A stretch of DNA of 39,190 nucleotides from an uncultured Ruminococcus sp. (GTDB lineage: Bacteria; Bacillota; Clostridia; Oscillospirales; CAG-272): positions 1 to 39,190 of the forward strand of contig CACZAZ010000008.1 of NCBI GenBank assembly GCA_902779285.1. The letters are read 5' to 3'. The translations under genes and the position numbers were made by a program. Below are positions 24,894-32,815 of this stretch, piece after piece; position 1 is the first letter of the stretch; every line of letters starts with the position of its first letter. The notes below the pieces were generated by a model, which was not told the DNA's origin, did no database searches, and saw only the letters and a list, made by a program, of their open reading frames with translations.

Positions 24894-24939
24894 AAAAAAG
24901 CAAAACAAGGGGAGCGCCCGAACCGGCGCTCCCCTTGTT
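24894..24939 (-). terminator. Terminator of the 181-aa hypothetical gene
   Basis: A 15-bp perfect stem (24904-24918 with 24925-24939) is followed on the minus strand by TTGCTTTTTTAT. It sits about 75 nt after the stop at 25013. The bases in between hold nothing recognisable. Confidence 0.85.
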
Positions 24940-25012
24940 GTCTAAAACCGCCTAAAAGGTACAAAGCCATAGAAAGACCGCTTAAAAAACATTTCTGCGG
25001 CTCAATGTCGTT

Positions 25013-25558
25013 CTATCCTTTGATAATGCACTGATATCTTTCAAAATCGTAAACTTCATATTGTATTTTAGCATGGAACAGCTTCTTGAAAAAAGAAAGA
25101 GGTTTCTGAACTTTTCTCATAGCTTTTTCAAATCCTGATTCACCGAACATGGGATCATCCATGTCATTGCGGTCAAAGCGAGAGTCTCCAATCCATCGAC
25201 ATTTCTTAAGATCATTCACTTCGATCACCGAGACTCTTCCCTCGCGTATACCATCGATTTCTCGAATGATTTCATCAGACGAATATTCTTCCCGGCCGCC
25301 GAACAGTTCATACGAAAAACCGCCAAAATACAACTCTGCAAAAACGTTGCCGTCTTTGGTTTCATTAAACTGAAGTTCGATATCCTTGTGTCCGTTTTTG
25401 CTGTGAATAACCATTACGGTTACCTTGCAGGACTTCGCGTTTTTTAAAGACGGAAACAAACATATATGACGATAAAAATCTGCTTCGTCTCTATAATAGC
25501 AGATTTCAAAGGGAATGTTATTTGCGTTTAGAAGATCTTTTGCGGTTTCTAACGTCAT
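25013..25558 (-). CDS. Hypothetical protein in AT-rich islet
   Basis: A 181-aa soluble protein that I do not recognise. It begins MTLETAKDLLNANNIPFEIC, has a beta-rich centre (CKVTVMVIHSKNG, IELQFNE, VFAELYFGGF), then acidic and basic helices and a C-terminal IQYEVYDFERYQCIIKG. No membrane segment or signal peptide. Base composition is clearly more AT-rich than the flanking genes, suggesting acquisition by transfer. An ATG at 25600 is in frame but lies at or before the predicted transcription start. The ATG at 25558 has GAGGT 8 nt upstream, so it is preferred. Confidence 0.72.
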   Translation of the reverse strand: MTLETAKDLLNANNIPFEICYYRDEADFYRHICLFPSLKNAKSCKVTVMVIHSKNGHKDIELQFNETKDGNVFAELYFGGFSYELFGGREEYSSDEIIREIDGIREGRVSVIEVNDLKKCRWIGDSRFDRNDMDDPMFGESGFEKAMRKVQKPLSFFKKLFHAKIQYEVYDFERYQCIIKG

Positions 25559-25604
25559 TCGTAAATACCTCAATAGAGCATTTTCCCGACTTACTGCCAT
25601 CTAA

Positions 25605-25633
25605 ATTGTATCATCGTTGGATAATACCGTCAA
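25605..25633 (-). promoter_or_regulatory. Sigma-A promoter of the 181-aa hypothetical gene
   Basis: Minus strand TTGACG (25628-25633), 17-bp spacer, TACAAT (25605-25610). Predicted transcription start at about 25598, which rules out the ATG at 25600 as the start codon. Confidence 0.82.
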
Positions 25634-25636
25634 TAT

Positions 25637-25675
25637 AAAAACCTCTTTTGCCGTGGTAGATAAAAGAAGTTTCTT
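25637..25675 (-). repeat. Left copy of a 39-bp direct repeat, also a terminator hairpin
   Basis: It matches 26580-26618 at 33 of 39 positions in the same orientation. As minus-strand RNA it forms AAACTTCTTTT...AAAAGAGGTTTTT, a hairpin with a U-tract, placed about 53 nt after the nucleotidyltransferase-like gene as its terminator. The two copies bracket that gene. Confidence 0.78.
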
Positions 25676-25728
25676 TGATGCGAAAGAGCGTACAAACGTA
25701 ACGTGTTATCGGTTCGACAAACCGGAAT

Positions 25729-26490
25729 TCATACATTTATCAGTTCCTGTTCCAAAACATCCGCGTAACTCTGTACGACCGGCCCCAATCCTTTCAGCCA
25801 CTGCCGGATTTCTTCCCTGTCTTTGTATAGAAGAGGGCTTTTCCGGATTTCGATCGTTTTCCGCAGCGGAGCTTCATCTGAAAAAAGATGCTCCCCAATA
25901 GCCCAAAGACCTGCCTGTGTTTTGGAAATGACATCACCATTTCTCAAGGTGTAAATACACCTTGCAATATCCAGTAGCCATCCGCACGAATAAATGCTTT
26001 CATCTGTCTCTACGGCATATTTACGAATACAATCATAATGCTCGCGCACAGCTGCTACCAGTTCTTCGTTGTCCGGAGCGGAAAGGATCCACTCTTTGTC
26101 GCCGTATACCCGTTTCCCATACTTTGCCAGTTCAAACAAAGAAAACGGGTCGGGTGTATAACGGTCAGTTATACGTTGACCGCTTGTTCCCCAATAGACC
26201 AGCCTTTGAAACGCTTGGCTACGGTACTCATTTACGTTGGCAATAACACCCTCAAAAGAGCGGTAATACATGTTTTCGGGCTCTTTTTTGAGCATATTCT
26301 GCCGCAACATGAGCAGTCTTTCTGCCTGTTTCTCAGAGATAGGTTCATTGACCAGCACAACGAAATCAATATCGCTCCATCCCGGTCGGAAATCATCAAA
26401 TACCGCGCTTCCGTACAGCCATGTGCCGTATATTTGTCCCTCCAGTATTGAAGCTATTTCTTTTATCATCCTTGTAACTGCTTTATCCAT
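25729..26490 (-). CDS. Aminoglycoside adenylyltransferase-like nucleotidyltransferase
   Basis: A 253-aa protein related to ANT(3'')/ANT(9)-type (AadA-like) enzymes. The nucleotidyltransferase core has GS at 27-28 in LYGSAVFDDF and the metal-binding D40-I-D42 in GWSDIDFVVLV. The C-terminal helical domain resembles DUF4111, with ELAKYGKRVYG and the GLWAIGEHLF stretch. AadA-like enzymes transfer AMP from ATP to streptomycin or spectinomycin, but this divergent member's substrate cannot be deduced. It has its own promoter and terminator, is AT-rich compared with neighbours, and lies between two 39-bp repeats next to tRNA-Leu, all consistent with acquisition as a cassette. Confidence 0.84.
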   Translation of the reverse strand: MDKAVTRMIKEIASILEGQIYGTWLYGSAVFDDFRPGWSDIDFVVLVNEPISEKQAERLLMLRQNMLKKEPENMYYRSFEGVIANVNEYRSQAFQRLVYWGTSGQRITDRYTPDPFSLFELAKYGKRVYGDKEWILSAPDNEELVAAVREHYDCIRKYAVETDESIYSCGWLLDIARCIYTLRNGDVISKTQAGLWAIGEHLFSDEAPLRKTIEIRKSPLLYKDREEIRQWLKGLGPVVQSYADVLEQELINV

Positions 26491-26535
26491 TTTCCGCCGC
26501 CAAATCCCGATTTGTCGATCTCTTTTTCTTTTTTC

Positions 26536-26564
26536 AGTATAGCATAAAAATGTGAATTTTTCAA
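26536..26564 (-). promoter_or_regulatory. Sigma-A promoter of the nucleotidyltransferase-like gene
   Basis: Minus strand TTGAAA (26559-26564), 17-bp spacer, TATACT (26536-26541), 46 nt before the ATG. Confidence 0.8.
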
Positions 26565-26579
26565 TCCTTTAGCACGCAA

Positions 26580-26618
26580 AAAACCTCTCTTGTCTTGGTA
26601 GACGAAAGAGGTTTCTTT
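26580..26618 (-). repeat. Right copy of the 39-bp direct repeat; terminator of the tRNA-Leu transcript
   Basis: AAACCTCT (26581-26588) pairs with AGAGGTTT (26607-26614), with extra pairing inside. On the minus strand the hairpin ends in GGTTTTTT, starting only 2 nt after the tRNA 3' CCA. It is 85% identical to 25637-25675. Confidence 0.85.
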
Positions 26619-26620
26619 TC

Positions 26621-26703
26621 TGGTGCGCCCGACAGGAGTTGAACCTGCACCCATTCGGACCGGAACCTAAATCCGGCGCGTCTGCCAATTCCGCCACGGG
26701 CGC
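26621..26703 (-). tRNA. tRNA-Leu (anticodon UAG)
   Basis: An 83-nt class II-type tRNA. The acceptor stem GCGCCCG pairs with CGGGCGC and is followed by A and an encoded CCA. The anticodon stem CCGGA/TCCGG holds loop TTTAGGT, anticodon TAG, reading CUN leucine codons. The T-arm has GGTTCAACTCC, and the variable arm is present. It lies 13 nt after the HAD phosphatase gene and no promoter is visible between them, so it is probably processed from the shared transcript. Confidence 0.95.
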
Positions 26704-26716
26704 GTGCAAAAGCCGT

Positions 26717-27514
26717 TCAGGATAACTGCCGCGTGACGAAAGAGATATCCGGCAGGATCCAGGTCGGTTTTTCGTCCGATTTGTCGGCGTCTGCGACGGT
26801 CCCTTCCCCCGACAGGACGAGCACCGTGTCGATCCCTGCGTGGACTCCCGCGGCGATATCGGTATAGACCCGGTCACCGATCATCAGGGCGTCGGCTTTC
26901 CCGTATCCAGTCTTTTCAAGCGCGAGCAGGATCATATCGGGTTCGGGTTTCCCGATGAAGCGCGGCGTCTTCCCCGTCGCGTTGCGGAGCATGATCGAGA
27001 CCGAGCCGCAATCGGGGACCGATCCGTACCACGTCGGACAGACGAGGTCGGGGTTGGTCGCAAGGTACGGGATATCCCGCCGGAGCAGGATGCAGACGTC
27101 CTCGAGTTTCGAGAAGGTCAGTTCGGTATCGAAGCCGAGCAGGATCCCGCCGATCATCGGGTCGTTCCGATCGGTCGTGACGGGGATCCCCGCCGCTTCG
27201 AGCTGTCCGATAAACGACCGCGTCCCGGCGACGTAAAAGAGCGTTCCGGGATGGTTTTGTCCGATATAGCGCACGGTCGCGTCGGTCGAGGTCAGAAAGT
27301 CGTTTTCGGTCGCAAAAATCCCGAGCCGCGCCATCTTTTCGAGGTACTTATCGACGCCGCGCGAGGAGTTGTTGGTAAGAAAGAGGGCGCGCCCTCCGAT
27401 CTCTTTCACGCGATCAAGGAACGGGAGCGTTCCGTCAAAGAGCGTCTCGTCGAGATAGAGCGTCCCGTCCAGATCGAGCAAAAACAGGCGCTTATCTTTG
27501 ATCTCGGACAACAT
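26717..27514 (-). CDS. HAD-superfamily phosphatase, NagD/pyridoxal-phosphatase-like
   Basis: A 265-aa type IIA HAD hydrolase. Motif I DLDGTLY holds nucleophile D14 and D16, motif II is FLTNNSS, the lysine of motif III lies in IGKPEPDMI, and motif IV is MIGDRVYTDI. The cap domain (about 80-180) is of the NagD type. Family members dephosphorylate small sugar phosphates, nucleotides or pyridoxal phosphate. Start 27514 is supported by GAGGAG 7 nt upstream; a frame start 15 nt earlier is not. It lies 27 nt after an ECF S component, so the pair may handle one compound: uptake plus phosphate control (inference). Confidence 0.92.
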   Translation of the reverse strand: MLSEIKDKRLFLLDLDGTLYLDETLFDGTLPFLDRVKEIGGRALFLTNNSSRGVDKYLEKMARLGIFATENDFLTSTDATVRYIGQNHPGTLFYVAGTRSFIGQLEAAGIPVTTDRNDPMIGGILLGFDTELTFSKLEDVCILLRRDIPYLATNPDLVCPTWYGSVPDCGSVSIMLRNATGKTPRFIGKPEPDMILLALEKTGYGKADALMIGDRVYTDIAAGVHAGIDTVLVLSGEGTVADADKSDEKPTWILPDISFVTRQLS

Positions 27515-27541
27515 AGTGCGTCTCCTCAAAAAAGGCGTTCG

Positions 27542-28276
27542 TCAGTCGTTTGTCTCTTCGTTTCCGTTCGGCGTTTCGTCGGCAGGCTTTTCCTCGCTTG
27601 CGGGTTCGGTTTCGGTCGCGGTTTCGTCGGATTCGGCGTACCACTCGTCGCGCTCCGCGCCGTGCGTACGTCCTCCCGGGAGAAACTGCACCAGTGCGCG
27701 GGACGCCGCGGCGGACACGACGATCCCCGTGACAAGTTCGATCAGAACGTTCAACGTCAAAACCGAGAGGATGATCCCCCAGACGGTGGTTTCGGCAAAG
27801 CTCGGATCGTTGCGGTAGATGAGATAGAAGCAGATCAAGCCGCCGATGAACAGGATCGTGTTGAGCAGCGACGCCGTCGCGCCGCCGGCGATCATCGGAA
27901 AGACCTTCTCTCCCCTGATCCATTTGACGTAGAGTTTGAAGAGAACGCCGGTCAGAAAGCCCATCAGAGCGCGCGGAACGATGCAGAGAACGCCGGTCAG
28001 AAACGGATTCATCGAGAGAAGCATCTGCCCGAACGCGTCGCCCATGATCGCCTGGATCAGACTGGTGACGCCGAACAGAGTCCCGAGGAACAGACCGGCG
28101 GCGGGTCCGACGACCATCGCCCCGATGGCGACGGGGATCGTCAGAAACGTGATGCTGACAAGTCCGATTTTCAGATATCCGAGCGGCGTAAAACTCATCA
28201 GCAAAACGAGAGCCGCGAGCACCGCGGTCAGCGTCAGATCCTGCAGTTTCTTTTGATTCAGCATTCTTTTTTCCAT
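27542..28276 (-). CDS. ECF transporter S component (vitamin/cofactor uptake subunit)
   Basis: A 244-aa membrane protein with about six helices over residues 12-195 and the conserved segments FLTIPVAIGAMVVGPAAGLFLG and LLSMNPFLTGVLCIVPRALM typical of folate/pantothenate-type S components. S components bind a vitamin outside and dock with a shared EcfAA'T module, which is not encoded here. A hydrophilic Glu/Thr-rich tail of about 45 residues is unusual. Start 28276 follows GAGGTAAA; the upstream in-frame ATG at 28351 lies inside the promoter. Cotranscribed with the HAD phosphatase. The ligand cannot be read from sequence. Confidence 0.85.
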   Translation of the reverse strand: MEKRMLNQKKLQDLTLTAVLAALVLLMSFTPLGYLKIGLVSITFLTIPVAIGAMVVGPAAGLFLGTLFGVTSLIQAIMGDAFGQMLLSMNPFLTGVLCIVPRALMGFLTGVLFKLYVKWIRGEKVFPMIAGGATASLLNTILFIGGLICFYLIYRNDPSFAETTVWGIILSVLTLNVLIELVTGIVVSAAASRALVQFLPGGRTHGAERDEWYAESDETATETEPASEEKPADETPNGNEETND

Positions 28277-28322
28277 TGTCTTTACCTCGTTCTTCGGGCT
28301 GCCCCGAGCATAATTATTCCAT

Positions 28323-28351
28323 ATTATACACACCGTCCGCGGGCGTGTCAA
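28323..28351 (-). promoter_or_regulatory. Consensus sigma-A promoter of the ECF-HAD-tRNA unit
   Basis: Minus strand TTGACA (28346-28351), 17-bp spacer, TATAAT (28323-28328). The leader has a small TCGGG/CCCGA hairpin before the ribosome site. No known riboswitch is recognised. Confidence 0.93.
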
Positions 28352-28400
28352 GACTTTTTTCCGAAAAACGCGGTTTTTTCGGGAGAATCGGGGGAAAAGG

Positions 28401-29312
28401 TCAATCGGCGCCGTATTCCATCAGATGCAGTTCCCGGATCCGCCGGTCGGCGATTGCGGCGTGCATCTCCTGCGCCAGCCTTCCGATGGGCGTTCCCTTG
28501 GCGCCGAGTTCCTCCGAGATCATTAAATTGATCTCGTCGATCGCGTTTTCGGTGCTTTCCAGGTCGCCGCCCTTGACGAGAGCCGAGAGCGGCGCATAGG
28601 TCTTTGATAAACACGGCAGATCGAGCAGTCCGCGGAACTGCCATTTGTAATAGGGGCGCACTTCCCCTGCGCAAAGATAGACGGCGGCGATCGCGTGTCG
28701 GACGTACTCGCAGACCGCGAGCCGCGCCGCGGGCTCGTCCCCGCGGGAAAGCATCCGCGGATAGTTGTATTTTCCCGCCTGTTCCATCAGAGCGAGGCGG
28801 GCGGCAAGTTTCTGGCGTCTGACGTCCTCCGGCATCCCGTAGCGGAATCCCTCGCGGCGTTCGGTCATCAAGCGCGAATCGTCGCGAAAGATCTTTCCGT
28901 TCACGGCGACCGAGATCGCGTGATCGGGGAGCGCCATCCATTCGAGGGGATCGGTCGGCACGTCGGTACGTCCGACGGTCGCGCGGAAAAAGCCGTTTGC
29001 CGTCGATACCCCGAACCGCGAGCCCTCCCCGGTCTTCAAGCGCAGTTTCACTCCCTCGAACTCGCGCGGCAGAGACCGGTAGGCGCGGGCGAGCGCGACC
29101 CCGATCTTGATATCGTCCTCGTCCGAGAGCCAGATCGAGAAGCCCGGCTCGTAGTCGTGGTCGCGCGAGAGTTCGTCGTCGTAGCCGAAGCACTCCGAGC
29201 CCTGCCCCGCGATCCCGACCGCGATCCGCCCCGCGGCGTCGGGGACGGCGGTCTCGATCAGTTCCCGACCGTAGGTCAGATAGAACTTCTCCGAGAGTTC
29301 AATTCCGTTCAT
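28401..29312 (-). CDS. DUF4037 protein, nucleotidyltransferase fold
   Basis: A 303-aa protein of the DUF4037 family. The nucleotidyltransferase-like core shows GSE at 38-40 in AGQGSECFGYDDELS and D51-H-D53 in RDHDYEP, resembling the GS...DxD metal-binding pattern. The middle and end are helical (RLALMEQAGKYNYPRML, LVKGGDLESTENAIDEIN). Its substrate is unknown. Its start overlaps the TPR gene by 14 nt, a pairing often seen in Clostridia, so the TPR protein may be its partner. Last gene of the rluA operon. Confidence 0.85.
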   Translation of the reverse strand: MNGIELSEKFYLTYGRELIETAVPDAAGRIAVGIAGQGSECFGYDDELSRDHDYEPGFSIWLSDEDDIKIGVALARAYRSLPREFEGVKLRLKTGEGSRFGVSTANGFFRATVGRTDVPTDPLEWMALPDHAISVAVNGKIFRDDSRLMTERREGFRYGMPEDVRRQKLAARLALMEQAGKYNYPRMLSRGDEPAARLAVCEYVRHAIAAVYLCAGEVRPYYKWQFRGLLDLPCLSKTYAPLSALVKGGDLESTENAIDEINLMISEELGAKGTPIGRLAQEMHAAIADRRIRELHLMEYGAD

Positions 29313-30129
29313 GGATCTCTTTCACCCTTTTTTCAAGTTCCGACGCGGCGAAAAACCACCCGTAGTAAGAGAACGCCGGGGCGCATTTCGACGCGACGAA
29401 GGCGTATTCCCCGTTCCGCAGGACGTCGGGAGAGTCGAGCGACGCCCACGCGCGTTCGAGGGTCGCGTTGATCTTCTCGTCTTTATCCGATTCGTCGCCC
29501 TCGGCGTAAAAATCCGCGAGATTGACCGACGTGACCGCCACGCCGAGCAGCCCGGCGGCGCCGTTCTTCTCCATTACGGCAAGCGCCTTTTCGTAGTATT
29601 CCCCGGCTTTTTCCCGATCGCCGGTTTCGGCAAGCGAAGAAGCAAAATTGTTATATAGCCCGCCCAGCCGCTCGTCGTCGGGGGAAAGCCGCGAAAGATA
29701 AACCGATTCGGCTTGGCGGTAGAGCGGGATCGCTCCCGCGGGGTCCCCGAAATGCTTTCTCGTCGTGGCGGCGTTCAGAAGGATGGTCGCGCCCGAGACC
29801 GTGTCGGAAAGACCGCTCTTGTCGAGCAGTTCGAGCGCCCGGTCGATCGCGGCGAGCCCCTTCTCCCTGTCGTTCGTCCGACGGGAGAGCCCGAGCGTCT
29901 CGTTCGTCACCGAGAGTTCGCCGTCCTCGTCGCAGAGCGCGCGCGCCTCGCGGGTCCAGTAGTCGAGCAGACGCATCCCCTCGGCGTAGTCGCCCCGCGC
30001 GAGCGCACGGTCGAGTTTGTCGACGACGTGCCGGATCGGGATGCGTTCGCGGTTCGCCGTTTCATCTTCCGGGTCGGTCGTATTCAGCAAGCAGCGCTTT
30101 TCTTCGTATTCGTCGCGTTTCAGCGCCAT
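29299..30129 (-). CDS. Tetratricopeptide-repeat protein
   Basis: A 276-aa all-helical protein. TPR-like units are visible over about residues 90-205, with the W/L/G/A/P-type spacing in LNAATTRKHFGDPAGAIPLYRQAES and the following unit around LYNNFASSLAETGDREKAGEYYEKAL. The N-terminal 35 residues are charged and probably disordered. No signal peptide, so it is cytoplasmic. TPR arrays bind other proteins. Overlap with the DUF4037 gene suggests that protein as the partner. Confidence 0.84.
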   Translation of the reverse strand: MALKRDEYEEKRCLLNTTDPEDETANRERIPIRHVVDKLDRALARGDYAEGMRLLDYWTREARALCDEDGELSVTNETLGLSRRTNDREKGLAAIDRALELLDKSGLSDTVSGATILLNAATTRKHFGDPAGAIPLYRQAESVYLSRLSPDDERLGGLYNNFASSLAETGDREKAGEYYEKALAVMEKNGAAGLLGVAVTSVNLADFYAEGDESDKDEKINATLERAWASLDSPDVLRNGEYAFVASKCAPAFSYYGWFFAASELEKRVKEIHERN

Positions 30130-30139
30130 ATCCCGGTCC

Positions 30140-30886
30140 TCACTCCTCGATATACAGGTAGTAGTGGAGCGTGACCGTGATCCTATCGGACAGGGCCGTC
30201 GTGACGTTCATCAACACCTGATCCGGATTCCGTTCGACGATCTCGTTCTTATCCGCGGTCTCGAGGATCAGCGTCCCGTTGAACTCGTAGAGTTTGTAAT
30301 CCACGGAGACGTTCTCGCCCGAGAAAGCGAACTCGGTCACGATCTGCCAGTACGCAAGCCCGATCCCGGCGATCCCGACGGGATTGCCCGGTTTTTCGGG
30401 ATAGTCGTAACGCGAAACGACCTCCTCCCCGTCGAGCGAAAACGACGCGGCGGAGGGTTTCAGGACGCTGTTGCGGCAGGTCGCCGTCGGCATCGCGAGA
30501 CGGTAGAGTTTCTTGCCCGACGTCAAAACGTAGAGCGAAAGGTCCGACTCGCCGATATAGAGTTTCAGGACTTCGTCGGGCCGCTTGCCCCGGAAGGTCA
30601 GACGGTAGGCGGCGTTCTTCTCGGGCAGAGCCGAACGCGGAACGCGTTTCGCGCAGTCGAAGAGCGCGTAGAGCAGATCGACCTCGCGGCTGTCCTCTCC
30701 CCGCACGGCGGGGATCGCCGTTTCCGCCTTCTCTCCCCCGCTCTCGTCAAGACACATCTCGACCTCGGAAACCATCACCCGTTCGGGAAAAGGCGAGGTC
30801 TCGAGCGCGAGGACGAAGAGGACGCAGGAGGGGGTGAGCAGGAACAGAAAAACGAGCAGGAGGATCAATACGTTTTTCCTTTTCAT
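30140..30886 (-). CDS. Membrane-anchored hypothetical protein
   Basis: A 248-aa protein with one N-terminal hydrophobic helix (about residues 5-27) and a beta-rich outer part with AAYRLTFRGKRPDEVLKLYIGESDLSLYVLTSG-type strand repeats, read as short alternating strands. No domain recognised. The ATG at 30886 overlaps the tcdA stop as ATGA and has AAGGA upstream, so it is preferred to the ATG at 30895. A cysteine in TPSC near residue 21 is not placed like a normal lipobox. Confidence 0.75.
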   Translation of the reverse strand: MKRKNVLILLLVFLFLLTPSCVLFVLALETSPFPERVMVSEVEMCLDESGGEKAETAIPAVRGEDSREVDLLYALFDCAKRVPRSALPEKNAAYRLTFRGKRPDEVLKLYIGESDLSLYVLTSGKKLYRLAMPTATCRNSVLKPSAASFSLDGEEVVSRYDYPEKPGNPVGIAGIGLAYWQIVTEFAFSGENVSVDYKLYEFNGTLILETADKNEIVERNPDQVLMNVTTALSDRITVTLHYYLYIEE

Positions 30887-31620
30887 AGCGAACAATCCTT
30901 TTTACGTTCTGTCGATACGCCCGAAAGGGCGGTGATAACGTGAGAAGCGATCATAAGCCCCGCGACCGACGGGACGAACGAGACCGACGCGGGCGGGAGT
31001 CTTTTCCCGTCCTCCCCCGCGCACTTGATCGGGGGCTCGGTGCTCCACAGAGCCGTGACGCCCGTGATCCCGCGGCGCCTTAGTTCGGTGCGCATCACGC
31101 GGGCGAGCGGGCAGATCGAGGATTTTTCAAGATCCCCGATCACAAAACGCGCGGGGTCGAGATGGTTCCCCGTTCCCATACAGGTCAGAACGGGGATCCC
31201 TCTCCTCTTTGCCTCCGACACGATCGCGATCTTCGCCGTCACGTTGTCGACTGCGTCAACGGCGAACGAGATCCCGTCGCGGGAGAGCAGTTCGGGGACG
31301 TTTTCGGTATTGAGAAACGCGTCGAACAGTTCGATCTTCGCGTCCGGGTTGATCGACTTCACGCGTTCGAACGCGACCTCCGTTTTTTTTCTGCCGATCG
31401 TTTCGCGGGTCGCGAGGATCTGACGGTTCAGATTGCTTTCGGAAAAGACGTCGCAATCGGCAAGCAGAAAACTCCCGACCCCGGCGCGGGCAAGCCCCTC
31501 GAGGACGAAGCCGCCGACGCCGCCGAGCCCGAAGACCGCGACCTTCGATGCGGCAAGCCGCGCGACGCCGTCGGACCCGATCAGCCGGGCGGTGCGGGAG
31601 GTGAACGTCTCGTCAGTCAC
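30883..31620 (-). CDS. tcdA: tRNA threonylcarbamoyladenosine dehydratase (TcdA/YgdL-type, ThiF family)
   Basis: A 245-aa E1-like protein. The Rossmann motif GLGGVGG at 31-37, the ADCD acidic residue after strand 2, SNLNRQI, and the CPLARVMRTELRRRGI segment are diagnostic for the TcdA group. TcdA uses ATP to cyclise t6A to ct6A at position 37 of ANN-decoding tRNAs. Start is GTG at 31620, overlapping the upstream gene by 8 nt. It is embedded in the operon with an RluA-type pseudouridine synthase, so two RNA modification enzymes are coexpressed. Confidence 0.92.
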   Translation of the reverse strand: MTDETFTSRTARLIGSDGVARLAASKVAVFGLGGVGGFVLEGLARAGVGSFLLADCDVFSESNLNRQILATRETIGRKKTEVAFERVKSINPDAKIELFDAFLNTENVPELLSRDGISFAVDAVDNVTAKIAIVSEAKRRGIPVLTCMGTGNHLDPARFVIGDLEKSSICPLARVMRTELRRRGITGVTALWSTEPPIKCAGEDGKRLPPASVSFVPSVAGLMIASHVITALSGVSTERKKDCSL

Positions 31621-32815
31621 GGCGCGCCTCCTCTCCCGTTTCCTCCTCGGGGGAAATGCCGAAATAACGGAGTTCCCGTCCCATCACGTCGCGGTTCTCT
31701 TTGAAACAGGCGACCGCTTGCAGGGAGGCTTTCGTATTGTTCCGTCTGTTGCGGGAGAACAGCATTGCGAATACCCTCCGGAGCCAATAGTACGGGTAGA
31801 CGATCCACGAGAGCGGCGCCCGGAACTTGCGGTGCGCCATCGAAAGCAGCGGCGGGAACGCCCGCTTGAAAAGGAAGCGGAGCCGCGGGAAACGCGACCG
31901 CTTGCTCTCGTCGTTGAGCTGATTGCCGAAACTCCTCTCCGTCGATCCGAAGAGCCCGGCGGAAAAGAGTGCCGTGAGTTCCTCTTCGTCCTCCGCATCC
32001 GGGGTGGACGCGGGATCGGAGAACAGAGATACGATACGAAGAAAGCGGGCTTCAAACTGTCCGAGCCCCCCGTCGGCAACGAACGCCCTGACCCTCTCGC
32101 GCTCCCTGAGATCGGGATACGCGCGGAACAGAAACACGAAATCAAGAAACGACCGCACCCCGATCCCGCCGATGGCGATATGCTTTCGCGCGTGGAGCAG
32201 AGTATGCAGATACAGGTCTTCCTCCGAGATGAGAAACCGTCCCGGCAGTTCGGGGTCGGGCGTCGCGTGGTCGAAAAGGTCGGTCAACTTCCCTGCAAAG
32301 GGACTGTCCGCGTCGAACAGCGCGAAATGGGGCTCGACCGAGAACCAGGGATCCTTATGGAACACGAAATGGTGGGAGAAATCGCGGGTCCCGTAGGATT
32401 CGGCGGAGTAACCGAGTTTCCCGAACGCGCTGTGCAGCGCCCCGTCGTCGCCCTCGTAGAGAAAGTCCGCGTCGCCCATATAGCGGAAAGACGGGTCGTC
32501 CCAAAGATTCTTTAAAACGGTGCCTTTCAGGTAGAGAAAGCGGATGCCCGCCTCCGAGAGCGCACGGTCGATCTTCTCTTTCTCCTCCCGGTAAGTCAGT
32601 TCCTTCAGCGCGGAAAGATCCCGATCTCTCTCCCACGCACGGCGGACGGGAGAATCGGGCAGGCGCGACGCGTATTTCCACAGGAAAGCCGAGAGATGCT
32701 GACGGCGGACGATCCGATAGAGCGCGGCGGGATCGACCGTCCCCCCGATCTCGTAAGAAAGATCGGACGCGGCGGCCCGTATCAGATCGAATACCGTTTT
32801 TTCAATCTCGGTCAT
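31613..32815 (-). CDS. Nucleotidyltransferase family protein (NTP_transf_5-like)
   Basis: A 400-aa protein. The N-terminal half matches the family found in polysaccharide and unknown loci: LYLKGTVLKNLW with K97-G98, RYMGDADFL with D115 and D117, and HFVFHKDPWFSVEPHFAL. HARKHIAIGG lies in the helical part. The C-terminal 120 residues are basic and helical, ending with an acidic tail. Substrate unknown. Two starts are adjacent (TTG 32818, ATG 32815), and AAAGG at 8 nt favours ATG. It overlaps rluA by 14 nt and tcdA by 8 nt. Confidence 0.83.
   Translation of the reverse strand: MTEIEKTVFDLIRAAASDLSYEIGGTVDPAALYRIVRRQHLSAFLWKYASRLPDSPVRRAWERDRDLSALKELTYREEKEKIDRALSEAGIRFLYLKGTVLKNLWDDPSFRYMGDADFLYEGDDGALHSAFGKLGYSAESYGTRDFSHHFVFHKDPWFSVEPHFALFDADSPFAGKLTDLFDHATPDPELPGRFLISEEDLYLHTLLHARKHIAIGGIGVRSFLDFVFLFRAYPDLRERERVRAFVADGGLGQFEARFLRIVSLFSDPASTPDAEDEEELTALFSAGLFGSTERSFGNQLNDESKRSRFPRLRFLFKRAFPPLLSMAHRKFRAPLSWIVYPYYWLRRVFAMLFSRNRRNNTKASLQAVACFKENRDVMGRELRYFGISPEEETGEEARRD

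Noticed and set aside
28361..28382. Inverted repeat CCGAAAAA / TTTTTTCGG after the DUF4037 gene as a terminator
   Set aside because: On the relevant minus strand the stem is followed by A residues rather than U, and the stem itself is A/T-rich. Possible, but not convincing.
30140..30886. Lipoprotein assignment for the membrane-anchored hypothetical protein
   Set aside because: The Cys in TPSC is followed by further hydrophobic residues, so a lipobox cleavage site is unlikely.
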